Assembly (NCBI RefSeq): GCF_001718795.1
Contig: NZ_CP013435.1
Span: 2,914,001-2,978,000, forward strand
Direction of reading: 5' to 3'
From: Burkholderia latens
Lineage (GTDB): Bacteria > Pseudomonadota > Gammaproteobacteria > Burkholderiales > Burkholderiaceae
DNA length: 64,000 nt
Numbering within the stretch: the stretch's first letter is position 1; each line of letters opens with the position of its first letter. Position numbers and translations under genes: made by a program. Positions 19,286-27,026 of this stretch are shown piece after piece. The notes under the pieces were generated by a model, which saw only the letters and a program-made list of their open reading frames with translations, searched no databases and had not been told where the DNA came from.

Positions 19286-21049
19286 TCACGCCGGTTGCGC
19301 GGCCGCGCCGCCACCCGCCGACGGCAGGCGCGCGCCGAGCTGTTCCGCATAGCGCACGGCCGCGCTGCCGCAGACGATGTGGAACGTGTCGGCCGACACC
19401 CACGCGACATCGAGCGCGCCGAGCCGCTCCCGATCGACCGCCGTCGCATCGCGCACGACGACACGCAAACGCGTGGTCGCGATCGCGTCGAGCGATGCGA
19501 CGTTGGTCGCGCCGCCGAACACCGCAAGCCAGCGCAGCGGATCCGGGTCGAGCGGCCCGGCCGCCGCGCCGGTGACAGCCTGCGCGGGGGCAGCCGCGGC
19601 CGGCGCGGCAGCACCGGTCGCGCCGCTACCGATTGCCGCACGCATTTCGTCGGCGATGATGTCGGCCTCCGGCCCGATGATCACCTGCACGCTGTTGCCG
19701 CCGCGCTTGAGCACGCCGCGCGCGCCGATCGACTTCAGTTCCGGCTCGGATACTTTCTCCGGATCGACGACGGTCAGGCGCAGGCGCGTCGTGCATGCGT
19801 CGACGACCGTCAGGTTGCCCGCACCGCCGAGCGCGGCGATGTAGCGCTGCGCGCGCGGCGCGACCGCTGCGGCATCGGCCGCCGGCGCGACGAAGCCGCC
19901 CGATGCGTACGATTGCGCCGCGGCATCGGCCGACGCCGGCTCGCGGCCCGGCGTCGCCATGTTGAACTTGCGAATGAAGAAGCGGAACAGCCCGTAGTAC
20001 GCGACGCCATACGCGATACCGAGCGGAATCGCGATCCAGCCCTTCGTCGACAGCCCGTAGTTCAGCACGTAGTCGATCGCGCCGGCCGAAAACGTGAAGC
20101 CGAGCTTCACGCCGAGGATCTGGCAGATCGCGAGCGACAGCCCGGTAAGTACCGCATGGATCACGTACAGCACCGGCGCGAGAAACATGAAGCTGAATTC
20201 GATCGGCTCGGTCACGCCGGTCAGGAATGACGTGAGCGCCATCGAGAACAGCAGCCCCCCGACCATCGCGCGGCGCTCCTTCGGCGCTTCATGCAGCATC
20301 GCGAGACACGCGGCCGGCAGGCCGAACATCATGATCGGGAAGAAACCGGCCATGAAGGCGCCCGCGGTCGGATCGCCGGCGAAGAAGCGGTGCAGGTCGC
20401 CGTGCACGATCTCGCCGCCGGCCGGCGGCGTGAAGTTGCCGAACACGAACCACGCAAGCGAGTTGATGATGTGATGCAGGCCCGTGACGAGCAGCAGCCG
20501 GTTCAGGAAGCCGAACACGAACGCACCGATCGCGCCCGCCGTCGTCAGCCACTGGCCGGCCGCGTCGATCGCATGCTGGATCGGCTGCCATACGTATCCG
20601 AACACGATCCCGAGTATCACGCACGCCAGCCCCGTGATGATCGGCACGAACCGCTTGCCGCCGAAGAACGCGAGGTAATCGGGCAGCTTGATGTCCTTGT
20701 AGCGGTTGTACAGCAAGCCCGCGACCACGCCCGCGATGATCCCGGACAGCACCCCCATGTTCAGCTTCGGATCGATGTCCTTCATGATCGCGGTTTCGAT
20801 CAGATAACCGATCGCGCCCGCAAGCGCCGCCACGCCGTTGTTGTCCTTCGCGAAGCCGACCGCCACGCCGATCGCGAACAACAGCGGCAGGTTGTCGAAG
20901 ATCGCGCCGCCGGCATCGGCGATCATCTTGATGTTGAACACGTCCGGCTGTCCGAGCCGCAGCAGGATGCCGGCGACCGGCAACACCGCGATCGGCAGCA
21001 TCAGCGCGCGGCCCAGGCCCTGTATCTTCAGAAACGGATTCCCGTCCAT
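19286..21049 (-). CDS. nagE: PTS system N-acetylglucosamine-specific IIC-IIB-IIB' permease
   Basis: Inner membrane transporter that imports GlcNAc and phosphorylates it to GlcNAc-6-P. Of 587 residues, the IIC domain (1-375, MDGNPFLKIQGLGRALMLP start, many helices, GVTEPIEFSFMFLAPVLY substrate loop) is complete. A first IIB domain (about 400-475) carries the phosphorylatable Cys419 in VDACTTRLRL. A second IIB-like domain (about 505-575) is fused at the C-terminus, but in its equivalent motif the Cys is replaced (Ala524 in DAIATTRLRV). EIIA is supplied by NagF, encoded just upstream. It is the last gene of the nag operon. Confidence 0.94.
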   Translation of the reverse strand: MDGNPFLKIQGLGRALMLPIAVLPVAGILLRLGQPDVFNIKMIADAGGAIFDNLPLLFAIGVAVGFAKDNNGVAALAGAIGYLIETAIMKDIDPKLNMGVLSGIIAGVVAGLLYNRYKDIKLPDYLAFFGGKRFVPIITGLACVILGIVFGYVWQPIQHAIDAAGQWLTTAGAIGAFVFGFLNRLLLVTGLHHIINSLAWFVFGNFTPPAGGEIVHGDLHRFFAGDPTAGAFMAGFFPIMMFGLPAACLAMLHEAPKERRAMVGGLLFSMALTSFLTGVTEPIEFSFMFLAPVLYVIHAVLTGLSLAICQILGVKLGFTFSAGAIDYVLNYGLSTKGWIAIPLGIAYGVAYYGLFRFFIRKFNMATPGREPASADAAAQSYASGGFVAPAADAAAVAPRAQRYIAALGGAGNLTVVDACTTRLRLTVVDPEKVSEPELKSIGARGVLKRGGNSVQVIIGPEADIIADEMRAAIGSGATGAAAPAAAAPAQAVTGAAAGPLDPDPLRWLAVFGGATNVASLDAIATTRLRVVVRDATAVDRERLGALDVAWVSADTFHIVCGSAAVRYAEQLGARLPSAGGGAAAQPA

Positions 21050-21136
21050 TCAGTCCTCCAATCCATGTCTCGTCGTTAAGCGTCGTTGACCTAATTGCTT
21101 TCGTAGTGAAACGGGTCGCGCGCCCGCCGTCGACGT

Positions 21137-23695
21137 TCAGTCGAGCGGCCAGACCTCGCGGCTTGCTGCCCTTACCGCCTGTGCCGAGTCGAGCGCGAGC
21201 AGTTCCTGCGCACGCTGGCGACACAGCTGGTAATCGAGACGGCGCACACGCGCCTTGATGCCCGGCACCGATACCGGGTCGACCGACAGTTCGGTCACGC
21301 CGAGGCCGACGAGAACCGGCACCGCGAGCGGATCGCCGCCCAGCGCGCCGCACACGCCGACCCACTTGCCGTGCTTTGCGGCGCCGCGCACCGCGATGTC
21401 GATCAGACGCAGCACGGCCGGATGCAGACCGTCGGACTGCGCGGCGAGATCGGCCTGGCAGCGGTCCATCGCGAGCGTGTATTGCGTGAGGTCGTTGGTG
21501 CCGATCGACAGGAAATCCGCGTGCTGCGCCAGCTGATCGGCAAGCAGCGCCGCCGACGGCACCTCGATCATCACGCCGACCTCGATCGGCTCGGTGCGGC
21601 CTTGCGCGCGCGCAAATTCGTCGATGCGCTTACGCAACCGCACGAGCTCGCCCGCGTCGGTCACCATCGGCAGCAGGATGCGCACCGCGCCGAACGGCTT
21701 CACCGCGAGCAGGCCCTGCAGCTGATCGTCGAGCAGATCGGGGCGCACCTGCGCGAGGCGAATGCCGCGCAGGCCGAGCGCCGGGTTCGGCTCGGGCGGC
21801 AGCGTCAGGTAGTCGACTTCCTTGTCCGCGCCGACGTCGAGCGTGCGGATGATCGCGGTGCGGCCCTGCAGCGCGTCAACGATCGACTGGTAGCTCTGCT
21901 GGTGTTCGATGACGGTCGGTGCGGCCTGGCGATGAATGAACATCAATTCGGTGCGCAGCAGGCCGACCGCGTCCGCGCCGTTGTCCACGGCGGTGTTCGC
22001 GTCGTCGAGCGTCGCGATGTTCGCGGCGACCTCGATCGCGCGACCGTCGATGGTCGCGGCCGCAACGCCGGCCAGCTGCCGGTTCGCTTCGCGTACGCCG
22101 TCCAGACGCTGGCGCTCGTGGCGCGCCCGCTCGACGTCGAGCGCGGTCGGCGCGTGTTCGAGACGGCCAGCACTCGCATCGACGACGACCTGCGTGCCGT
22201 CCGGAATCGCATACAGCGCGTCGCCGACCGCCACCAGCGCCGGAATGCCGAGCTGACGCGCGATGATCGCCGCGTGCGACGTTGCGCCGCCGCGCGCCAT
22301 CACCAGCGCGGTCACGCGCTGGCGATCGAGCGACGACAAGTCCGACGGCGTGAATTCCTCCGCGGCGAGCACGGCCTCGTCCGGCAACGCGCGCGTCGCG
22401 CCGCTCGTGTGGCCGAGCGCGCGCAGCACGCGCTTCTCGATGTCGCGCAGGTCGGCCGCGCGCTCGGCGAGCAGCGCGTCGTCGAGCTTCGACAGCGTGT
22501 CGATCTGCGCGCGGATCGTCGCGCGCCACGCGAAGCCCGCGCTCTTGCCGAGACTGATCTGGTCGCGCGCCGCATCGACCAGCGTCGGGTCCTCCAGCAG
22601 TACGCGATGAACCGCGAAGATCCCCGCTTCGCCGACCGCACCGCGCGCCGAAGCGTTGCGCACCGTGTCGTCGAGTTCGGCGTCGACCGCCTTCAGTGCC
22701 TGATCGAGCCGGCGGCTTTCGGACGCAGGCGTGCCGGCAGCCTGTTCGGGCGGCACGATGTCCGCATCGTCGAGACGCACGAGCGCGCCGACCGCGATGC
22801 CCGGCGCCGCGCACACGCCCGCGAGCGTGTCCGGATCGGCGGGCGCGCCGGTGTCGCGCGCGACCGTCTGCGGTGCGGGCGAGCGCAGCCGCGCCGGCTT
22901 CTCCTCGACCTCGCCGTGCGCTTCGCGCAGCAGTTCCCGTTCGACCGCGTCGACCGCTTGCCGCGCCTGTGCGCCGCGCCCGATCAGCTCGATCGTCGTC
23001 CCTTCGCCAGCGCCGAGGCCGAGCAGCCCCACGACGCTCGCGATCGACGCCTTGCGGCCTTCGAATTGCACGTCGACGGTCGCATCCAAACCGCGCACCG
23101 ACTCGCGTGCGCGCGCGGCCGGCCGTGCATGCAGGCCGCCCGGCTGCGTCAGCACGATTTCGCGGCGCACCTCGTTCATCGCGGCGGCGCCCGCCTGCGC
23201 CGCTTGCGCCGCAGCTTCCCCTTTCCCGCGCAGCGTCAGGAGCGGCGTCTCGCCGGCCGTCGCGAAACCGCTCGCGCGCTCGACGACGTCGAACGCGTCG
23301 GAGTTCGCGATCGCGATGACCGACACCAGCGAATGCGCGCTGCGCGCGACCGCATCCTGGTCGAACTCGATCAGCAGGTCGCCCGCATCGACTCGCGCGC
23401 CGGCTTCGACGCGCGCCGTGAAGCCCTGCCCGTTCAGCTCGACGGTATCGATGCCGATATGCAGCAGCACTTCCGCGCCCTGCGGCGTCGTGATCGTCAC
23501 CGCATGGCCGGTGCGCGCGAGATGCGACACGATGCCGGCACACGGTGCGACGAGCTTGCCTGCGAGCGGATCGATGCCGATGCCGTCGCCGAACATCCCG
23601 CCGGAGAACACCGGATCGGGCACATCGGCGAGCGCGACGATCGGCCCCGTCAACGGGCTGAGCAGGACAATCTGATCATGGGTGGAACTCTTCAA
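21137..23695 (-). CDS. nagF: Multiphosphoryl transfer protein EIIA(Glc-type)-HPr-EI
   Basis: A single polypeptide carrying the soluble half of the GlcNAc PTS. From a start at 23695 (852 residues): EIIA, about 1-150 with phosphorylated His79 (VLLHIGIDT); HPr, about 178-265 with His189 (PGGLHARPA) and a serine in KASIASVVGLL; then enzyme I with active His474 (GGATSHAAIIARQ) and the PEP-binding C-terminal barrel. I prefer the TTG at 23695 because GAGGAG lies 6 bases upstream; an ATG at 23719 would add eight residues without a ribosome site. It lies 39 bases after nagB and 87 before nagE. PEP phosphate would pass EI to HPr to EIIA within the chain, then to NagE Cys419. Confidence 0.93.
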   Translation of the reverse strand: MKSSTHDQIVLLSPLTGPIVALADVPDPVFSGGMFGDGIGIDPLAGKLVAPCAGIVSHLARTGHAVTITTPQGAEVLLHIGIDTVELNGQGFTARVEAGARVDAGDLLIEFDQDAVARSAHSLVSVIAIANSDAFDVVERASGFATAGETPLLTLRGKGEAAAQAAQAGAAAMNEVRREIVLTQPGGLHARPAARARESVRGLDATVDVQFEGRKASIASVVGLLGLGAGEGTTIELIGRGAQARQAVDAVERELLREAHGEVEEKPARLRSPAPQTVARDTGAPADPDTLAGVCAAPGIAVGALVRLDDADIVPPEQAAGTPASESRRLDQALKAVDAELDDTVRNASARGAVGEAGIFAVHRVLLEDPTLVDAARDQISLGKSAGFAWRATIRAQIDTLSKLDDALLAERAADLRDIEKRVLRALGHTSGATRALPDEAVLAAEEFTPSDLSSLDRQRVTALVMARGGATSHAAIIARQLGIPALVAVGDALYAIPDGTQVVVDASAGRLEHAPTALDVERARHERQRLDGVREANRQLAGVAAATIDGRAIEVAANIATLDDANTAVDNGADAVGLLRTELMFIHRQAAPTVIEHQQSYQSIVDALQGRTAIIRTLDVGADKEVDYLTLPPEPNPALGLRGIRLAQVRPDLLDDQLQGLLAVKPFGAVRILLPMVTDAGELVRLRKRIDEFARAQGRTEPIEVGVMIEVPSAALLADQLAQHADFLSIGTNDLTQYTLAMDRCQADLAAQSDGLHPAVLRLIDIAVRGAAKHGKWVGVCGALGGDPLAVPVLVGLGVTELSVDPVSVPGIKARVRRLDYQLCRQRAQELLALDSAQAVRAASREVWPLD

Positions 23696-23734
23696 CTGGG
23701 ACTCCTCGGCGCGTCTCATCGGCTGTCTCGGCTA

Positions 23735-24760
23735 TCAGTGCGTTTCGGTGACTTTGTTCAGGTGGCGCGGCGTGTCGGGATTGCGCCCGCGCGCGACGGC
23801 AAGCTCGGCCGCCATCACGTAGAACGAAAGAATGGCGGCGATCGGGTCGAGCGCCGAATGCGTGGATTGCGCAAGCGGCAGCACGGTGCCCGACACGCCC
23901 GGCGTGCCGGCGGGCGCCGCGAGCAGCACGGCGGCGCCGCGGGCACGCATGTCGTGAGCGAGCTGCAGCAGCCCGGCCTGCTCCGGCCCCGGCGGTGCGA
24001 ACACGAGCAACGGATAGTCGCGGTCGATCAGTTCCATCGGGCCGTGACGGACCTCGGCGCTCGAAAACGCCTCGGCCTGGATCCCGGACGTTTCCTTCAG
24101 CTTCAGCGCGGCTTCCTGAGCGATCGCGAGGCCCAGGCCGCGGCCGATCACGATCATCCGCTCGATACCCGCGAGCGCGTCAACGGCCGGCGACCAGTCG
24201 AGCCGGCCGGCCTGCGCGAGCACGTCGGGCAGGCCGCGCAACGCGGTCGCCAGCGCGGCGTCGCGCTGCCAGTACGCGACGATCTGCGCGGACAGCGACA
24301 GCATCGCGATATAGCTCTTGGTCGCCGCAACCGACAGTTCGGGGCCGGCCATGAGCGGCAGCTGGTGCTCGCACGCGTCGGCGAGCGGCGACGGCAGCAC
24401 GTTCACGGCAGCAACGGTGCGCGCGCCGGCTTCGCGCAGCGCGGCCATCGTGTTGACGAGATCGGGGCTCTTGCCCGACTGCGAGAACGCAAGCGCGAGC
24501 TGGTCCTGCACCTTCAGCGGCGCCTGCTGCAGCGTCGCGACCGACATCGGCAGCGACGCGACGGGCACGCCGAGGCGGCTCATCGTCAGGCTCGCGAAAT
24601 AGCTGGCGGCGTGATCCGAGCTGCCGCGCGCGACCGTCAGCGCGACGGCCGGCGGATGATCGAGCAGTTGGCCGGCGAGCGCTTCGACGCGCGTGGTGTC
24701 GGCGAGTTGCGCGGCGACGACCTGAGCGGACTCGCGCGCTTCCTTAAGCATATTCGACAA
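23735..24760 (-). CDS. nagB: Glucosamine-6-phosphate deaminase, SIS-domain type (NagB-II)
   Basis: Converts glucosamine 6-phosphate to fructose 6-phosphate and ammonia. It is not homologous to E. coli NagB: the 341 residues form two SIS sugar-isomerase domains (about 35-165 and 195-330), like the isomerase half of GlmS without the glutaminase. Conserved pieces are ALTVARGSSDHAASYFA, SQSGKSPDLVNTM and KLKETSGIQAEAFSSAEVRHGP. The TTG at 24760 has AAGGAG 6 bases upstream; the ATG at 24751 is too far from it. The start overlaps the end of nagA by 17 bases, so the two are probably translationally coupled. Confidence 0.92.
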   Translation of the reverse strand: MSNMLKEARESAQVVAAQLADTTRVEALAGQLLDHPPAVALTVARGSSDHAASYFASLTMSRLGVPVASLPMSVATLQQAPLKVQDQLALAFSQSGKSPDLVNTMAALREAGARTVAAVNVLPSPLADACEHQLPLMAGPELSVAATKSYIAMLSLSAQIVAYWQRDAALATALRGLPDVLAQAGRLDWSPAVDALAGIERMIVIGRGLGLAIAQEAALKLKETSGIQAEAFSSAEVRHGPMELIDRDYPLLVFAPPGPEQAGLLQLAHDMRARGAAVLLAAPAGTPGVSGTVLPLAQSTHSALDPIAAILSFYVMAAELAVARGRNPDTPRHLNKVTETH

Positions 24761-25847
24761 TCGATTCTCCTTCGACGTAGGTCGCGGTGAGGTTCAGGTC
24801 GCGATCGAACACCGCGAGGTCGGCCCACGCGCCGCGCTCGAGGCGCCCGCGATCGGCGATGCCGAGATAGTCGGCCGCATAGCGCGACATCCGGTTCGAA
24901 ACGTCGGCGATCGGCAGGCCGAGCGACACGAGATTGCGCAGCGCCTGATCCATCGTCAGCGTGCTGCCGGCGAGCGTGCCGTCGGCGAGCCGCACGCCGC
25001 CGAGACACTTCGTCACATGCTGGCTGCCGAGCCGGTATTCGCCGTCGGGCATGCCGGTGGCGGACGTGCTGTCGGTCACGACGTACAGGCGCGGGATCGC
25101 GCGCAGCGCAGCGCGGATCGCGCCGGGATGCACGTGCAGCAGATCGGGGATGATTTCCGCGTACTCGGCATGCGCGAGCGCCGCGCCGACGAGGCCCGGA
25201 TTGCGGTGATGCAGCGGCGACATCGCGTTGAACAGGTGCGTGAACCCGCATGCGCCATGCTTGAGCGCGGCGACGGCGTCGTCGTAAGTCGCGAGCGAGT
25301 GGCCGAGCTGCACGCGCACGCCGCGCGCGGCCATCTCGCCGATGATCTCGATGTGGCCGGCGATTTCCGGCGCGAGCGTGACGACGCGGATCGGTGCGAT
25401 CGACAGGTACTTCAGCACTTCGTCGAGTACGGCCGACACCGCCGCGTCGGGCTGCGCGCCGAGCTTGCCGGGGTTGATGTACGGGCCTTCGAGGTGAACG
25501 CCGAGCACGCGCGCGGCGCCGGGCGTACGCGTGCGCGCCGCGATGCCGAGGTTCGCGACGACTTCCATCAGTTCGTCGCGGGGCGCGGTCATCGTCGTCG
25601 CGAGCAGGCTCGTCGTGCCGAATTGCGCGTGCGTGCGCGCGATCGTGTCGATCGCGTCGCCGCCTTCCATCACGTCGGCGCCGCCGCCGCCATGCACGTG
25701 CAGGTCGATGAAGCCGGGCAGGATGTACGGCGCGTCGTTCTTCGCAGGCTCCACAGGGGTGCCGTCGAGCGCGGCGATGCGGCCGTTTTCGCTGTCGATC
25801 GAGCCGTGAATCCAGCCGTCGGGGGTCAGGATGTTTCCAGTCAGCAT
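24744..25847 (-). CDS. nagA: N-acetylglucosamine-6-phosphate deacetylase
   Basis: Amidohydrolase giving glucosamine 6-phosphate and acetate from imported GlcNAc-6-P. The 367 residues have the metal-binding PGFIDLHVHGGGGADVM motif (His50, His52) at the start of the barrel, HLEGPYINPGKLGAQ with the metal-binding Glu, GHSLATYDDAVAALKHGACGFTHLFNAM, and the catalytic Asp in VTDSTSATGMPDGEY. The chosen ATG gives MLTGNILTPDGWI, the usual start. It lies 122 bases after nagQ on the same strand and overlaps nagB. Confidence 0.95.
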   Translation of the reverse strand: MLTGNILTPDGWIHGSIDSENGRIAALDGTPVEPAKNDAPYILPGFIDLHVHGGGGADVMEGGDAIDTIARTHAQFGTTSLLATTMTAPRDELMEVVANLGIAARTRTPGAARVLGVHLEGPYINPGKLGAQPDAAVSAVLDEVLKYLSIAPIRVVTLAPEIAGHIEIIGEMAARGVRVQLGHSLATYDDAVAALKHGACGFTHLFNAMSPLHHRNPGLVGAALAHAEYAEIIPDLLHVHPGAIRAALRAIPRLYVVTDSTSATGMPDGEYRLGSQHVTKCLGGVRLADGTLAGSTLTMDQALRNLVSLGLPIADVSNRMSRYAADYLGIADRGRLERGAWADLAVFDRDLNLTATYVEGESIVEYA

Positions 25848-25969
25848 GACGTTTCTCTTGATGAGCGGGTGACGCGGACATCCGCGTCGCGCTTTGCAAA
25901 TTCGTTGCGATTCATTGCGCGCGATTGCGTTCCATTGCGTGTCGCGCGGCGTGCGCGCAGCCTCGCGCG

Positions 25970-26704
25970 TCAGCGTTTCAGTTCGGCGACGAAGTCGTAG
26001 TAATCGTCGCGGCAATACGTTTCGGTCACTTCGATCGCGCGCTGGTCGGTGCCGTAGCCGATGCGCGTGATCACGAGCAGTGCGGAACCCGGCTTCACCG
26101 CCATCCATTTCGCGACGTCGTGCGTCGCGTTCGCCGCGCGAAAGTGTTGCAGCGCGCGCACGACCGTCATCCCGCGCGCGTCGAGGTACTCGTACAGCGA
26201 CGCGCCGAGCGCCTGCGGATCCGGCACCACCGCGGCCGGCAGCGTCGAATGCTCGACGGCCATCACGATGCCGTCCGCGCGGCGCAGCCGCTCGAGCCGT
26301 GCGACCGTCGCGCCCGGCGCGAGCCCGAGCCGCGTGAGCTCGTCGCGGCTGGCGGCGCGCAGCGTGCGCGACAGCCACACCGAATCGGGCACGAAACCGC
26401 GCTGCTGCATCTTCGCGGTGAAGCCCACGAGCCGCGACAGCGGATCGGCGACGCGCGGCGTGATGAAACTGCCCGCACCACGCGCCCGCTTGATCAGCCC
26501 CTGCTCGACCAGCAGCGCGAGCGCGCGGCGCGCGGTGATCCGCGACACGCCGACCGACGCCGACAACAGCCGCTCCGACGGCAGCGCCTCGCCTGCCCGC
26601 CACGCGCCGGCATGAATCGCGCTCGTTAGATTGCGGGCAAGCTGCAGATACAGCGGCGTGTCGTCGAGGGGATCGGGCGCCAGTTCGGACCAGCCGGTTT
26701 CCAT
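25970..26704 (-). CDS. nagQ: GntR/HutC-family regulator of GlcNAc use (NagQ)
   Basis: A 244-residue transcription factor. The winged helix (about 18-85) has LYLQLARNLTSAIHAGAW and the recognition stretch LLSASVGVSRITARRALALLV. A UTRA effector domain (about 95-240) presumably senses GlcNAc-6-P or a related sugar phosphate. As first gene of the nag operon, with tandem and palindromic motifs in its own promoter, it is very likely an autoregulator and repressor of nagABFE. The same motif before the hexosaminidase gene suggests control of both. The ligand and sense of regulation are inferred from the family. Confidence 0.87.
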   Translation of the reverse strand: METGWSELAPDPLDDTPLYLQLARNLTSAIHAGAWRAGEALPSERLLSASVGVSRITARRALALLVEQGLIKRARGAGSFITPRVADPLSRLVGFTAKMQQRGFVPDSVWLSRTLRAASRDELTRLGLAPGATVARLERLRRADGIVMAVEHSTLPAAVVPDPQALGASLYEYLDARGMTVVRALQHFRAANATHDVAKWMAVKPGSALLVITRIGYGTDQRAIEVTETYCRDDYYDFVAELKR

Positions 26705-26752
26705 GTGCCTCCGCGTGTCGGACGACGATCTCGGACCGTCGAAAGTGAACGC

Positions 26753-26780
26753 ATTATATAACCACCATAATACCAGTCAA
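26753..26780 (-). promoter_or_regulatory. Sigma-70 promoter of nagQABFE
   Basis: Reading on the minus strand: -35 TTGACT (26780-26775), 16 bases, perfect -10 TATAAT (26758-26753). It is about 50 bases upstream of the nagQ ATG. Confidence 0.78.
26758..26775 (-). promoter_or_regulatory. Tandem operator motif in the nag promoter spacer
   Basis: On the minus strand, TGGTATT-N4-TGGTTAT fills the space between the -35 and -10 of the nag promoter. It has the same 11-base period as the motif before the hexosaminidase gene (16173-16190). Binding here would block polymerase. NagQ is the obvious candidate protein. Confidence 0.62.
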
Positions 26781-26793
26781 CGAACTGGTATTA
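26768..26793. promoter_or_regulatory. Perfect palindrome overlapping the nag -35
   Basis: TAATACCAGT (26768-26777) and ACTGGTATTA (26784-26793) are perfect 10-base arms around a 6-base spacer. The site shares its TGGTATT half with the tandem operator, so it may be a second, higher-affinity arrangement for the same regulator. Confidence 0.6.
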
Positions 26794-26961
26794 GCTGGAG
26801 CAAAATCGCGGGAAGCCTTGTCCGGCAAGCGTTTTAGCAAACGAAAAGCCTTTGTTTACAATGCGATGCGGGATAGGGATTTACCCGGATTGGTATGCAA
26901 GGGGACAGTTCCGGCGGCGCATCCGGCCGCTTGAAAGGGACGAAATCGACACCTGAATAGA

Positions 26962-26980
26962 ACCAGTTCGCGTAACTGGT
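26962..26980. promoter_or_regulatory. Second ACCAGT/ACTGGT palindrome upstream of nagQ
   Basis: ACCAGTT-N5-AACTGGT (26962-26980) repeats the arms of the palindrome at 26768, about 190 bases further upstream, close to the end of dnaE2. A single TGGTATGC half-site also lies at about 26891. Looping between the two palindromes is conceivable. The stretch 26705-27026 has no convincing gene. Confidence 0.45.
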
Positions 26981-27026
26981 ATGCATCGTCGGCCGGGCGC
27001 CCGGAAAGCGTCCGGCGCGCGTCACG

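Noticed and set aside
21371..24790. A very long open frame (1139 codons) on the plus strand opposite nagF and nagB.
   Set aside because: It is an antisense shadow caused by GC-rich codon bias: Arg/Asp/His-rich composition, no family motifs, and the minus strand encodes clear EI, HPr, EIIA and SIS domains.
26834..27025. A 63-codon minus-strand frame between nagQ and dnaE2.
   Set aside because: No ribosome site and no recognisable features; it overlaps the palindrome at 26962, so it is more likely part of the nag control region.
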